Origin: Budorcas taxicolor
Taxonomy: Eukaryota > Chordata > Mammalia > Artiodactyla > Bovidae
Assembly (NCBI RefSeq): GCF_023091745.1
Contig: NC_068933.1
Location: forward strand, 16,496,001-16,560,000
Length of the DNA: 64,000 nucleotides
Direction of reading: 5' to 3'
In this document: positions 1-11,415 of the stretch, one piece after another
How the letters are laid out: the number at the start of each line of letters is the position of its first letter
How positions within the stretch are numbered: position 1 is the stretch's first letter
Made by a program: the position numbers and the translations under genes
Notes under the pieces: model-generated
Database searches by the model: none
What the model was told of the DNA's origin: nothing
What the model saw: only the letters and a program-made list of their open reading frames with translations

Positions 1-23
1 TTTCACATTTTCTTTAGAAGAAA

Positions 24-236
24 ATGAAGTGTGTTAGTCACTCAGTTGTATCTGACTCTTTGCGACCCCATGGTCTGTAGCCCACCAGACTCCTCTGTCC
101 ACGGGATTCTCCAGACAAGAATACTCGAGTGGGTTGCCGTTTCCTCCTCCAGGGGATCTTCCTGACCCAGGGATAGAACCTGAGTCTCCTGCATTGCAGG
201 CAGATGCTTTACCATCTGAGCCACCAGGGAAGCCCC
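24..236 (-). mobile_element. Bov-tA SINE, full length
   Basis: Read on the minus strand this is a tRNA-Glu-like head (ggcttccctggtggctcag), a B-box-like stretch, and the BovB-like tail that on the plus strand reads gtcactcagttgtatctgac. Head and tail together define Bov-tA. The B box is altered (gatagaacc on the plus strand where other copies have gatcgaacc). Open frames here on both strands are SINE artefacts. Confidence 0.95.
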
Positions 237-359
237 TCTCCTGCTGATGGCTTTCCCTCTCCCTTGCCAGTGATTGGCTCAAGCCAATCTGGACCAACAT
301 GATGTATTTATTCTTCATTCATACAACAAGTATCTATTCAGCTTCTATTTCTGAAGGTC

Positions 360-573
360 ATGCTGTGCTCAGTCGCCCAGCTGTGTTGACTCTGTGACCC
401 CATGGACTACAGCCCGCCAGGCCCCTCTGTCCATGGGATTCTCCAGGCAAGAATGCAGGTTGCCATTTCCTTCTCCAGGGAATCTTCCCCAATCAGGCTT
501 CGAACCTGCATCTTGTGTGCCTCCTGCATTGCAGGCAGATTTTTTTTTACCACTAGCAGCACCTGGGAAGCCC
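360..573 (-). mobile_element. Bov-tA SINE, full length
   Basis: Minus-strand copy whose tail is of the gctgtgctcagtcgcccag type. The tRNA-like head is interrupted by a run of nine to ten T around 540-548. It lies only about 120 bases from the previous copy, in the same orientation. Confidence 0.93.
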
Positions 574-965
574 AAGAAAATTAAAAGAGCTCCCTTTAGG
601 AGGGACCTCACGAGGTCTCTTGTGCTCTAAGTCCTATGTCGCAGTTTAGATTTCCTGGGAAACAGACGTTAAACAGAGTTTAGGATGCAAGGTGTTTTTG
701 TCTTTGGCATCAACAGCAGCAGGAAGGAAGCAGGCTGGGGCCAGCGGGAGAGAAAATGGCCTCTCAGAACCCTCCTGTTGTTGGGGCAAAATGACCAGAC
801 ATTTGTATTATCATTATTAGTCATAAGACGTGGGGCACTCTGGAGGGGGCTCTATGCAGATGAAGCAAAGCCTGAGAGAGGTCACAAATACAGACTGGCA
901 GGACTCATAGCATCTGGGGCAACAAGGGATATCTAGGCAGTGGTTCTCCTTATCCATCACAGTCA

Positions 966-1181
966 ATCCGCTCACTTCAGTCATGTCTGACTCTTTTGCA
1001 ACCCTGTAGACTGTAGCCTGCCAGGCTCCCCTATCCTTGGGGTTCTCCAGGCATGAAGACTGGAGTGGGTTGCTATGTTCTCCTCCAGGGGAGCTTCCCA
1101 ACCCAGGGATGGAAACTGCTTCCTTTAAGTCTCCTGCCCTAGCAGTCTGGTTCTTTATCACTAGCGTCACCGGGGAAGCCC
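966..1181 (-). mobile_element. Bov-tA SINE, diverged
   Basis: Third minus-strand copy in the first 1.2 kb. The A-unit (ccaggctcccctatccttgg) and head (accggggaagccc) are recognisable but carry more substitutions than neighbouring copies, so it is probably older. Confidence 0.88.
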
Positions 1182-2477
1182 TAGTCAACCCCTGATGCCA
1201 CCCAAGCCCTTTCTTTGGATACATCCGAGGAGCAGTAACTAAGGCTGCTGGTGGACTCTGTGCCTAAAGGCAATGCAGCACAGGAAGGCTAGAGCCCCCA
1301 CGCCCACAGCGGCTCCCCATCAACTCCTCCTCCGCCGCACGTTCTCCACTCCCCACGCCCCCATGGCTTGCCATCGTGGCTTACGCAGGAGGATAATACA
1401 CTGTCAGCCCCGAAGGACAGAGAGAGACCCCAAGTGAGCTGTTCCCCGCTGCCCCCCTCCACTGTGACCAGTCCTGCTCCCACTAAGTGGTCCAGTCAGT
1501 CACCTGGCCAGGCTGGTTTCCCCTCTTCTTAAGTTCAAGTCTCTGAACACAAGGAACCCAAAGCAATCAGGCATGAGGCATAGTTTACAGCTGAAGAGGA
1601 CTCTCATTATGTCCACTGATGAAAGTGGTTTTTTTTTTTTTTCATTTTCCTGCGAACATACTAACATACTTCAAACGAAAGTGATATTCTACAATAAATA
1701 TAGTTCTGATGTCCTCTTTATTTATCCGTACAGCTTGTTAATGAAGACATTCATCAAGCACCCATGTTTGCTAGTCAGGGTGCTAGAATTTTTAAAAAGT
1801 AAGCAATCAGAAACTGGTTAATTTACAGAGAAAAGGAAAATACTGGAAGGATACTGGGTAGTGCATAGAATGAGTCAAATTTGGAAACTGGCAGTCTAGG
1901 CAGGGACCAAGGAAGAGGAGGAGGAGGTGAGAGCTGGCCTTAGGAACCGCACCTCCTCCACACCCACTGGCACTGAACGTATTGCCCCTGGACCCGAGCA
2001 ACTCTGTCAGGACCCTTGATGGCACCTGGCAATGTGGATCTAATGAGGGGATATGTGGTGTGCACTATTCTCTCACGTAGTAAGGGGAGTCAAGTCGCCG
2101 ATGTTAGAGGTGAATTATATTGTCAGCAGTCTCTTGGGACATGTTAAGGACCCCCGGGCCTTGACTGCTTCTCCATCTGACAGTTTGGGGAGCAGTCTGA
2201 CCTTCTTGCAAGGTGCATGGTGACCCTTCAGGGGCCACTGTTAGTTTTGAAGGTTTTTACGTGAAGTGGACCATGTAATTTGTGTTCCATTCTTAGTCCT
2301 TCCTGGGTCTGTCTGACCTTGGGGAAGTTCAAGCGAAGTGAAAGTGGCTCTTTACCTGAGGATGTTTCATGTCGATGAGCTCGGGGAGATGCTACTCAGC
2401 AACTCAGAAGAAAGCACTTCTTTCCGAGAGTGAGATATTTTTCTCTCAGGACCAATTTGATCCTCTGCTGTAAAATC
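1182..2477. other. Unassigned DNA with a GC-rich patch
   Basis: No exon, RNA gene or recognisable repeat seen. 1290-1480 is clearly richer in G and C than its surroundings (ccgccgcacg, several ccccc tracts). 1629-1641 is a T run. A purine-rich stretch (gaggaggaggaggtgag) sits near 1915-1931. Confidence 0.5.
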
Positions 2478-2575
2478 CTTTATTCATTATCATTTAATCA
2501 GCAGCACTGATTAAATGTGCAAATGTGCAGAGTGCTGTCCTAGGAACTGTAGGACCTTAAAATCAAAAGCAGGAA
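2478..2575 (-). repeat. Possible L2 3'-end fragment
   Basis: The order attaaatgtgc ... gagtgctgtcctaggaactg resembles the minus-strand L2 terminus (act-aatgtgcc-aggcactgtgctagg). It is short and diverged, so the assignment is weak. Confidence 0.35.
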
Positions 2576-5023
2576 TTTATTACCTAAGAGGTGTCATTTA
2601 GCACCTTGGACCTGATGGGACATCAGCTATCCAGTCACTCCGGAATGCTTCAGGCTCCTGAGTGCACTGTTTTAGTTCTGGAAAGTTTTTGGAGTTTGCT
2701 GCTCCGTGCCGTTGAAACTCCACAGTCCTAGGATAATATTCAGTGTACAGAAAAAAATGTAAATTAAATGTACACTATGATTTTACATATTTATTTTCCA
2801 TGAACTCTACCTAATACAAAGGATGTTTACTCCATCAGTTTTGAACCACTACTTTTTTTGGAGCAATTCACACTAGGTATTTCCATGGAGCCTCAGTGAG
2901 TATAAAACCATCTCTGTAGGCTTTGTCCAGTGTTGCTCTTTGTAAGCTGTAGGTATTATAAACCCCATAGCAATTCTGACCTAAGTGGTTGCACTATGTA
3001 CTATATCCACAGCAAAAAGATGCTCTAAATATTCTAGCATGACGCTGGGTTTTCTGAACCATTTTCTTATATTATTGGTCCCATAAACCTTAATATTGAT
3101 ATTATCCTGCAAATCTCAACTTTTTTGACAGTCAAGCTTCATCTGCAACACTTATTTTCATCCTTAGAAAGGGCATAAAAATTCTTCATGAAATGATCTA
3201 TCCTGACTTTGGTTTAGTGACATACACAAACTGTGTCTTTCTATTACTAGTATTTCATCAATTACCTCCCTCTATCCCCACCACCAGTATAATAAAGGCT
3301 CAAGCTTCAGAAAAAATCAGTACCACCAAAGGAAGCAGAGAAGAACAGAGTTGACAGGCTGGTGGCTATCCTGACAGATTTCCAGATGAGGTGGGTAAAA
3401 TAACATCACAAGATCTCAATAATTTTATGCAAATGAAACGTTTTGCTGCATGCTGTCCCTCACAGGGAGATACATGACTTTATATTTGTCCTTGTGAAAA
3501 CTCTCTTCGTTATTCCTGTGCCTAGAGTGTCTGTGTGTCTGTTCAGTCCCGAAGAAGCAGTGACAAACAGCCTGAAGGCTGAGATGAAGGGCATTAAGAA
3601 CCACACTTGGTTCTTCCAGCTCCCTGGGAAAGGTGCCTTGTATCCTGTCAGAGACGGATGATGTGAAGACGTCTGTGAGTCAGGCGAATCAGAGCTGAGC
3701 AGTAGACCAGCGATACGTCAGCACAACCACAGAGCAGAAACCATCTGGCAGTCGGTGGGGCAATGACTGCCTGGTATTTGCGAAGTCTGGCGGTAACTTA
3801 GGTTTCTGCGAGGACTTCTATTTCATTCCTGGGTGCAACTGGAAACTAAGCTTTCTGGCCCTTAAAATAAGGGCTCTGACTCATCATTCCACTAGCTCTA
3901 ATATCTGCTATCAGGGATGTGACGCTGCCCTCCAAGGAGATCTTCATATTGTGAAGTCTGAAGAGATTGCTACTCCCTAATCTGTCCTACAGAACAAGGG
4001 TAAAATCACTCAAAACCTTTAAGGGTATGACAGACGTTTTCATTCCATCCTTGGGTTAAACAGGGATGCAGCAGAAGGACTTGAGAATTTCTGCGAACAA
4101 AGAGGACCTAAATTACAGACAAAAAAATTTATAGACAGAAAACTGAAAGAGTTTTCACATAAGACATAAACAAATTTAGTAATCTGTAATAAGTAATTAG
4201 TAATTACTAATAAGTAATTAGTAATAAGTAAATTCAAGATAATATAAAAGGAAAATATCCACTGGAGAATAAGATGTACATTTTTATTAAAATTATCCAT
4301 TCTATTTTACTTCATTTTAGTTTCTGAAAATGTGATTTTCTTATATGTTATCATAAATACTAAAGAGATTAACCCACTCTTTCACTTTTCATTAAAGTCC
4401 TCTTTAATCCTTGGACAGAGTTTTATTTTATTTTATTATTTTTTATTTAAAAATTGAAAAAAATTTTTTTTTTCTTTCGGCAGAATTTAAAAAGTGTCTA
4501 GACTGTCAGTAATTCCCCCATGCTCTGAGATCTTTATAACCTGGCTATTTACCTAACCAAGCTAGATTACTATTCTATTAAAATTCACTTCAGGTGTAAA
4601 ATTATTTATAATGTTGGCCTACTTTCAGTCATAGAACTATTTCAAACAATTTCCTTAGCCTAAAACTCAAAATGCATAACACAGACATTACCTCTTATTT
4701 TCAAGAAGTACTTAAGAAGGCTGACAATATATAACAATCTATATGAAATTACCTAACAAGTCATATACTCAGCAATTGATTCATCAGTTTTGAGTGCCTA
4801 ATATGTATCATGCTAAAAACTAAGCATAAGAATTCAACTAGTGGAATAATAATAGAATAGATACTATCAGATTGACCTCACATATCTTGTGTACTCCTAT
4901 ATAAATAAAAATAAAAACAAAATGAAAATAATTTGCAGGAAGTAGAATAAATGTCTAGATTTCTACCTCTGATTTAAAACAGTAAGGCTGACTAACAAAA
5001 TTATCATCTATTTAGCATCTATC
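2576..5023. other. AT-rich unassigned DNA
   Basis: No gene or identifiable transposable element seen. Short open frames exist (3443-3661 plus, 4040-4300 minus), but nothing resembles a known domain and they lack exon context. The interval contains a short tandem repeat at 4187-4231 and a T/A-rich stretch at 4421-4476. Confidence 0.5.
4187..4231. repeat. Imperfect short tandem repeat (taagtaattag units)
   Basis: The words taataagtaattag and taattactaataag recur back to back across about 45 bases. This gives a locally repetitive, partly palindromic AT-only tract. Confidence 0.8.
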
Positions 5024-5034
5024 CATCTCTATCA

Positions 5035-5252
5035 CAAGCTTCCCTTGTGGCTCAGCTGGTAAAGAATCCACCTGCAATGTGGGAGACCTGGATTCGATCC
5101 CTGGATTTGGAAGATCCCCTGGAGAAGGGAAAGGCTATTCTTTTCCTTCCCCAGAATACCCTTTCCCCAGTATTCTGGCCTAGAGAAATCCATGGACTGT
5201 ATAGTCCATGGGGTCACAAATGGTCAGACACAACTGAGCGACTTTCACTTCA
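5035..5252 (+). mobile_element. Bov-tA SINE with target-site duplication
   Basis: Plus-strand copy from agcttcccttgtggctcag to gagcgactttcacttca. It is flanked by an 11-base direct repeat, catctctatca, at 5024-5034 and 5253-5263, which fixes both insertion ends. The middle carries extra sequence forming an inverted repeat at 5151-5159 / 5170-5178. Confidence 0.95.
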
Positions 5253-5263
5253 CATCTCTATCA

Positions 5264-6554
5264 TCATTTTTTTTGCAAACAAATACAGCAGTATTAGTTT
5301 GTATATAGGCATACTTATTTAGGTACTGAAATAAATTGTTGCTTAGGTATTCGTGAAACTCCTGTAAGAAAATTTTTGCTTAATTAGACTACATTTAAAA
5401 TTCTCATCTTTATATATTTTTTAATTTTATTTTCTGTCTGGGATAGAGGTAGGTACTTGATCTTATGTTCACTTTAATTGCATCTTATCATCTTTATTAC
5501 AATATAAATTTCATGATGTTATAATGCATGTAAATATTTGGAAATTAAATATTCATTAGTATTTGAAAATCTGTATAAACATTTATCTGAATATTTGAAA
5601 CTTGAAAATATGCCACAAAGTAATACCAAATATTGGAATACATCTAATAGAGGAAAAATTAGAAGATAAATATAATTAAAAATATATATCATATTTATAT
5701 CATTGGGTATTAAAAACATTTTGTTATGAACATTTTGAGTCAACTTTTAAAATGTTCATTATCACTAAATGTGTTGATCGCAGAATTAAACTACATAATT
5801 AATAAGGGATGATAATTTAACAAAATTATATAAAATATCCTAGTCTTTTAAAGAATTTAAGATGTTAATAGTTCAATGTATCTTATAAAATTTTGCTTTA
5901 TTTAACTAATGAATAATTTTTAAAATATGATTTTATTTTCCATTTTCTTCTATAACTTTTACATTTTTATTTAGCTGTCTCCAAGATACAGAAATAATTC
6001 ACAATCTATTAAAATAAATGTAAGATTTTCATTGTATCCATCTCCTGGCTACTTAATTCCTTTCTTCATTATATCGCAAAAATCTCACAAGAGCAACTAC
6101 TGAAGAAGTATATCAATTCAGAGTCTCCTCAAGCCTCTCTGTTTCTCAAAATGGTACAACAATACACAGGTGCTTTCTTACAGGTTTGGACTTGTAATAA
6201 AGGCATACTTGTGCCTAATTTATCTTTCTGAGGCATTTTATATCCTGGGCCATTTTTTTCTAGTACAAAAATATTTTCAGTGGTCAATAAACATTGAGTA
6301 GTTGGAAGAAGAATCTCAAATTTTCTCTGTATTGAAAGAAGAAAAATTTTATTTTCCTAGATCATTTATTTTTAATTTTAAATAATTTAATAAGGTAATA
6401 AGAAGGTATATATTTTTAACATAAATGATATTATAGAAATATTTATTGAATACAATTATACAAGGTACAAACTGAAAGACATTTTGAAAAACTATGAATC
6501 CTATAAGGGAGCTGAGGTTTTTTATTTTGGATCACTTTTTTTTTAAATCTACTT
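5264..6554. other. Very AT-rich unassigned DNA
   Basis: Long A/T tracts, no convincing repeat family and no exon-like segment. The open frame at 5519-5743 (minus) is of low complexity. Confidence 0.5.
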
Positions 6555-6660
6555 CAATTCAATACATATTTACTGACAAATTATTTGTTCTTAGCATTAT
6601 GTTACATGCCAAATAAAGATGATATGGTCTCTGCCCTTAACAAGAACTTAAAGATATTTT
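6555..6660 (-). repeat. L2 LINE 3'-end fragment
   Basis: The series aatacatatttactgac ... ttagcattatgttacatgcc ... aaagatgatatggtctctgccc follows the reverse complement of the L2 3' terminus in the right order. It is diverged, as expected for an element this old. Confidence 0.55.
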
Positions 6661-7226
6661 TCTTTGTCTAACAAGTTTACCTGTTGAATTATGAATTTAA
6701 TTCCACTGAGATCACAGTTACAAGACATGGGACTCTGATTGCTTGGAACTGGTTATCCACTAGCATAAACCATGCTATCACTTGATGAGAATCTGTATTC
6801 TTTGGCCATAAATTTAAAACTTAAACTGTGAGGCATATTTAATATAAATTGTAAGAAACATCTTGACCTTTATGAATAATCAATGGTAAATTGGGGGGAG
6901 GGCGCGAATTTCGCCCAAAATATGTGAAAAACACACTCAGGTAAGAGTTTTCAATGATCAGATAAAGTTAGCTGAAATGGATTTCCAAAATTTCTTCTAT
7001 TAGAGATGATGGAAATGAGACAGTCAGTAGAAAGGAATTATCAAGTGTGACAATTTACGTATCAAGAACTACTTTTCAAATCTTCACTATCAATGGTAAA
7101 GTAGTTTGATAAAGTTGCTTATTAATAATCTCCCTCTACATTGCAAAACAATGAAAATATGAAATTAGAAGAAAACAATATAAAAACTAACCTTGCTATG
7201 TTACAGTGCGAAATTCAAAGTTACCT
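6661..7226. other. AT-rich unassigned DNA with one CpG-bearing hairpin
   Basis: No gene or repeat recognised. At 6900-6916 the sequence gggcgcgaatttcgccc can fold with a GGGCG/CGCCC stem and holds three CpGs in otherwise AT-rich surroundings. Confidence 0.5.
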
Positions 7227-7238
7227 AAAAATAACAAA

Positions 7239-7446
7239 GACTTCCCTGTTGGCTCAGATGGTAAGGAGTCTGCCTGCAATGCGGGAGACTTGAGTTCGAT
7301 CCCTGGGTTGGGAAGATCCCCTGGAGAAGGAAATGGCCACCCACTCCAGTATTCTTGCCTGGAAAATCCCATGGACGGAGGAGCCTGGCAGGCTACAGTC
7401 CATGGGGTTGCAAAGAGTTGGAGATGATTGAGCGGCTTCACTTTCA
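7239..7446 (+). mobile_element. Bov-tA SINE
   Basis: Complete plus-strand copy from gacttccctgttggctcag to agcggcttcactttca. Flanks aaaataacaaa and aaaattaacaaaa look like a slightly decayed target-site duplication. The B-box region gttcgatcc is intact. Confidence 0.95.
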
Positions 7447-7496
7447 CAAAATTAACAAAACTGTAATGATTAAAGAACACAATGTATGAAGAACAA

Positions 7497-7518
7497 AAAA
7501 AAAAAAAACACACACACA
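7497..7518. repeat. A-run plus (CA)n
   Basis: About 16 A residues run into acacacacac. It does not directly follow a recognised element, so its origin is unclear. Confidence 0.85.
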
Positions 7519-7781
7519 AAAATCTGGTAGATTCCAAATTTATTCACCGGAATATGAGCTGTGGTTGGTATGTGTAACTTGCCTGTCGTGATAATTCCTC
7601 TGTGGGCACTCAGCTATGGACTGGATTGCTAATTAGATCCCATAAATTTAAAATGTTTCTTCTTTACTCTTTAGTCTTTGATAATTTCTGAATAGCATTC
7701 TTAGCTTCCCTATAGCCAAAACACACCCACACAAACAAAGTTTATATACTATTAAATATGCCAATTTAAAAGACAATGACA

Positions 7782-7898
7782 TGAAATGGCAACCCACTCC
7801 AGTATTCCTGCCTGGAAAATCCCATGGACAGAGGATCGTGGTAGGCTACAGCCAACGGGGTCGCAAAGAGTTGGACACGACTGAGCGACTTCACTTTA
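7782..7898 (+). mobile_element. Bov-tA SINE, 5'-truncated
   Basis: It starts within the A-unit (gaaatggcaacccactccag) and runs to gagcgacttcacttta. The tRNA-like head is missing, the usual result of incomplete reverse transcription. Confidence 0.92.
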
Positions 7899-9300
7899 CG
7901 CCCTTAGCACAGTGTATAAAGACAAACAAATAAAATGAATTTCTCTTGACACTACCTCCTCATTTGTAAAACAAGTGTACTGGACAAAGGTAATCTAAAA
8001 TGTTGTCTTAAACCTGCTGGTTCCCATATGGCTCTGTGGGTTTTATTATTTATGCAGTGACAGCCGCTGTTTTATATAGCTCCTCTAGTGATACTTTCAC
8101 ACAAACTGACAGCCAGTGATGTAAATTACATATGACTTTAGAAATGAATAAAAATCTAAACACAAATATATGTGAAAACCTTTTGGTTAACAGTATACAT
8201 AAATAATTTTTTCCACTATACTATAAGTAGCTTCAGTTACTTATAATATTATAGTTACTCTCTTTTTCTCTCTCTCTATATGTTTACTCTACAAATTATA
8301 TAAATAATAAGTAGCTAATATATTGATAATAAACATAAATATGGTTGTATATAGTATAGCTACTATACATAAATATCTCTATAGTTACTAAAACATAAGA
8401 ACATCACAAAATGTCCAACATAGAATATCCCTAAAAATCAACATCTTGGGGGAAAAAGCAATTATTTTTCAGAGGATTTTTTTTTTTGGAAAAATTTTTC
8501 TTTTGCTTTTAACTAGCTTAATTTTTTTGTTTCTGAACAAAATTTTACCATATGGGCACTGCCAGTTTCCAGCAGTGATTCTATATGAGTGGATAAAAAT
8601 AACCAACCCTTCAGATACAGAAATATACTCCATGTTTTTTCATGTGGAAATTTGCTTAATAAGAATTTAATGAGGATCAACTACATGCCAGATTCTGCAT
8701 GATGTATAATTACACAAGGATTAATAAGCCAACATTCCTGTATTTGAGCCACCCTACCTGTACCTACAGCTCATGCTTAGAACAAAAACTCTAATTATTA
8801 AAAAATTGAAATCCGTATTTGTTTCTTATAATTTGATTGTAATTCAAACTGTGATCATGTATTAAATTCCATTGTTGTTTAATTATCTCTATTTACTTAT
8901 GCCCAACTAATTTTTAGCTAATTGAAATCACATTAATAATTTGAGCAATTCTACAGACTATGTAGTGACTCTGTCAGACTATGGGGAGAAACCCAGCTAT
9001 GCTCACAAACTGCCTCTTTGAGGAAAAAAGTATCCTTATGCATAGTGTTCGGCAATTTTGGGGTGTAAATTCTCCTACCATGATTGATTTTAAGTTACCC
9101 ACAATTTAACAGCCATCTTGCAGAATTCCTGAATGTCTAGAGATCATCTCTAACAAGCTGGTACTAGACAGCCAATTACCAGATAAAACTCAAGTTATAG
9201 TCTTCTCACCTTAGTAGGGAGAAACAGGAAAGCATCTTTTGGGATCATTGCTTTGGTGAAAGTTCTCTGGAGGAGCCCAAGAGGAAGTAATAATGAGTGG
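7899..9300. other. AT-rich unassigned DNA
   Basis: No gene seen. A pyrimidine run (ctctctttttctctctctct) lies at about 8257-8277. 8665-8740 (aatgaggatcaactacatgccag) may be a small minus-strand L2 end, but I would not insist on it. The open frame at 8446-8670 is T-rich and has no family resemblance. Confidence 0.45.
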
Positions 9301-9409
9301 CTAAGCGAACCCACTCCAGTGTTCTTGCCTGGAGAATCCCAGGGACGGGGGAGCCTGGTGGGCTGCCGTCTATGGGGTCGCACAGGGTCAGACATGACTG
9401 AAGCGACTT
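9301..9409 (+). mobile_element. Bov-tA SINE, 5'-truncated
   Basis: It begins at gaacccactccagtgttctt and ends cgactta directly before an AGC microsatellite. The tctatggggtcgcacagggt variant of the A-unit matches a common subfamily that ends in AGC repeats. Confidence 0.92.
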
Positions 9410-9429
9410 AGCAGCAGCAGCAGCAGCAG
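9410..9429 (+). repeat. (AGC)n microsatellite
   Basis: Six to seven AGC units form the tail of the preceding SINE. They are probably polymorphic in length. Confidence 0.95.
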
Positions 9430-9440
9430 GGAAGGCTTTT

Positions 9441-9650
9441 GGCTTCCCATGTGGTGCTAGTGGTAAAGAACCCACCTGCCAATGCAGGAGACGTGGGTTT
9501 GATTCCTGGGTCGGGAAGATTTCCTGGAGAAGGAAATGGCAACCCAGTCCAGTATTCTTGTCTGCAGAATCCCATGGACACAGGAGCCTGGCAGGCTACA
9601 TTCCATAGGGCTGCAACGAGCTGGACGTGACTGAAGTGACTTAGTGCAAC
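9441..9650 (+). mobile_element. Bov-tA SINE
   Basis: Full plus-strand copy with the ggcttcccatgtggtgctag head variant. It sits 11 bases after the truncated copy, head to tail. It probably inserted in or next to the AGC tail. Confidence 0.94.
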
Positions 9651-9657
9651 AGGACAG

Positions 9658-10195
9658 GCTTTAGAAAGGAGGTGATAACTGAACTGCATCTTGAAGGATG
9701 AGTAGGCATTCCCTGCTTCCCCAGGTTGAAGAAAAGTGGCAAATCAGGAGATAGAGTATCTGGGGGGTGGGGGGTGGGGGGCGGGGTGGGCACGGGAAAG
9801 AGGCAGTACATGTTAAAGAAAAGAAAGTAAACAAAGTATGACATGGTATTTGGAATAATATAATCCAACCAAAGAGGGAGAGGGGCCATGAGACAAGGGG
9901 AACATACAGTAGGAATTAGGAGGGTGTGAGGGTGTCTGATTATCAAGACCTTTATGCCATGTTAAGGAATCAAGTTGGATTCAGCCCCTGCCTCCATGTG
10001 AACAGTGGGGTGACATGCCTGGCTTTCTGCTTTAGGAAGAACACTCTAGAAGCAACATAGAGGGTGTATTGGAGGTGAGGAGAGAATAGTGGTGGTAAGA
10101 TTACTTGGAAGGTTACTGTGGTATTCCATGAGAAAAATAATGAAAGCTTGATGGGAAATGTTAAGTTTGAGATGCTTGTGAAAATTGTTTGGCTT
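9658..10195 (-). mobile_element. L2 LINE fragment
   Basis: Successive matches to reverse-complement L2 are in order: gaggtgataactg..catcttgaaggatgagtagg, then ccatgttaagga, then gtggggtgacatgcctggct, then aatgttaagtttgagatgc. No open frame survives. The G-rich tract at 9762-9790 is a private expansion inside it. Confidence 0.75.
9762..9790 (+). other. G-tract with quadruplex-forming pattern
   Basis: Five G-runs of 6, 6, 6, 4 and 3 residues are separated by single T or C bases. This satisfies the usual G3+N1-7 pattern with very short loops. Folding in vivo is inference. Confidence 0.85.
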
Positions 10196-10309
10196 TTTGT
10201 TTGTTCATTGAGATGCAATTTTTTTTTTAATGTCAAAAACTATGGTCTTTTGTGGCAAAAACATGGACAGAGCTTCTTAAACACATGAGAGAAACCCATA
10301 AAGAGGACA

Positions 10310-11415
10310 TAAGGTGTGCAATTGACATAAAACATTGTATAAGTTTAAGGTATACGTGTGAAGATCTGATACAGCTATATATTATGAAATGTTTACTACA
10401 AGAAGTTAGCTAACCTTGCACACACATGCTCAGTCGCTCAGTCATGTCCGAATCTTTGCGACCCCAAGGATTGTAGCCCACCAGGCTCCTCCATCTCTGC
10501 CTCACATAATTACTACTCTGTCATTGTTGTTATTATAGTGAGAACATCAAAACTCTACTCCCATGACAACTTTTCAGTGAGCATGCCGTACTTTAGATCC
10601 TTGAAAGTTATCCATGATAAAACTGGAAATTTAACCTACATCTATTTCCCTCCCCACTCAGCCCCCTGGCAGCTACCATTCTACTCTGTTTCCATGAGGC
10701 TGATGTCTTTCGATTCTACGTGTAAGTGATATCATGCAGTATTTGTCTTTCTCTAATTTATTTCACTTAGCACAATCCCTTCAAGGTCACCCGTGTCGTC
10801 ACAAATGACAAGACTTCCTTCTTTTCTATGGCTGAATAACATTCTATGGTATCCATGCATATATACTTCATGTTTTTAATCCATTCATCCATCGATGGAC
10901 GCTTAAGCTCTTTCTTGATTACCGTGAAAAATGCTGCAGTGCACATGGAGGTGGTGTGGATATCTCTTTGAGACAGTGGCTTCATTTCCTTTGGACATAT
11001 ACCCAGGAGTGGAACTGCAGGATCATGTGGTAGTTCTGTTTTTAATTTCTTGAGGAATCCGTGCTTTTTCCATAGTGGCTGCACCAATTTACATTCCTAC
11101 CATCAGTGCATCAGGGTTTCCTTTTGTCTATCTTTGCTAACACTTCTTGTCTTTTGTCCTTTTGATAACAGCCATTCTGACAGGTGTGAAGTGATTATCT
11201 CGTGGTTTCGACTCGTAGTTCTCCAGTAATTAGTCATGTTTAGTACCTTTTTTATGCACTTGTTGGCCACTTGTTGGCCACTTCTGTGTCTTCTTTGGAC
11301 AAATGCCTGTTCACGTCCTCTTGATCTTTTTTCATTGTCTTTTTTGCTATTGAGCTGTATGAGTTCCTTATATATGTTTGGATATGAAATTCTAGTAAGA
11401 TCCTTTATTTTTTTT
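10310..11415 (-). mobile_element. L1 LINE 3' end (ORF2 C-terminus and 3' UTR)
   Basis: On the minus strand, 11087-10767 encodes the conserved C-terminal region of L1 ORF2, with recognisable blocks AVPLLGICPKEMKPLSQRDI and MDEWIKNMKYICMDTIECYS. 11444-11103 is the upstream part in another frame, broken by frameshifts and stops. 10766-10310 is 3' UTR. A Bov-tA piece interrupts it at 10419-10496. At 11257-11283 an 11-base unit (acttgttggcc) is duplicated in tandem. An old, dead copy. Confidence 0.9.
10419..10496 (-). mobile_element. Bov-tA SINE fragment inside L1
   Basis: Only the tail and part of the A-unit remain (acacatgctcagtcgctcag ... cccaccaggctcctcc). L1 3' UTR continues on both sides, so the SINE is the younger insertion. 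Confidence 0.88.

Noticed and set aside
9410..9429. AGC repeat as a polyglutamine/polyserine coding tract
   Set aside because: It is the tail of a Bov-tA SINE, not in a gene.
10767..11087. 106-codon minus-strand open frame as a gene
   Set aside because: It is the C-terminus of L1 ORF2, continuous with L1 3' UTR.
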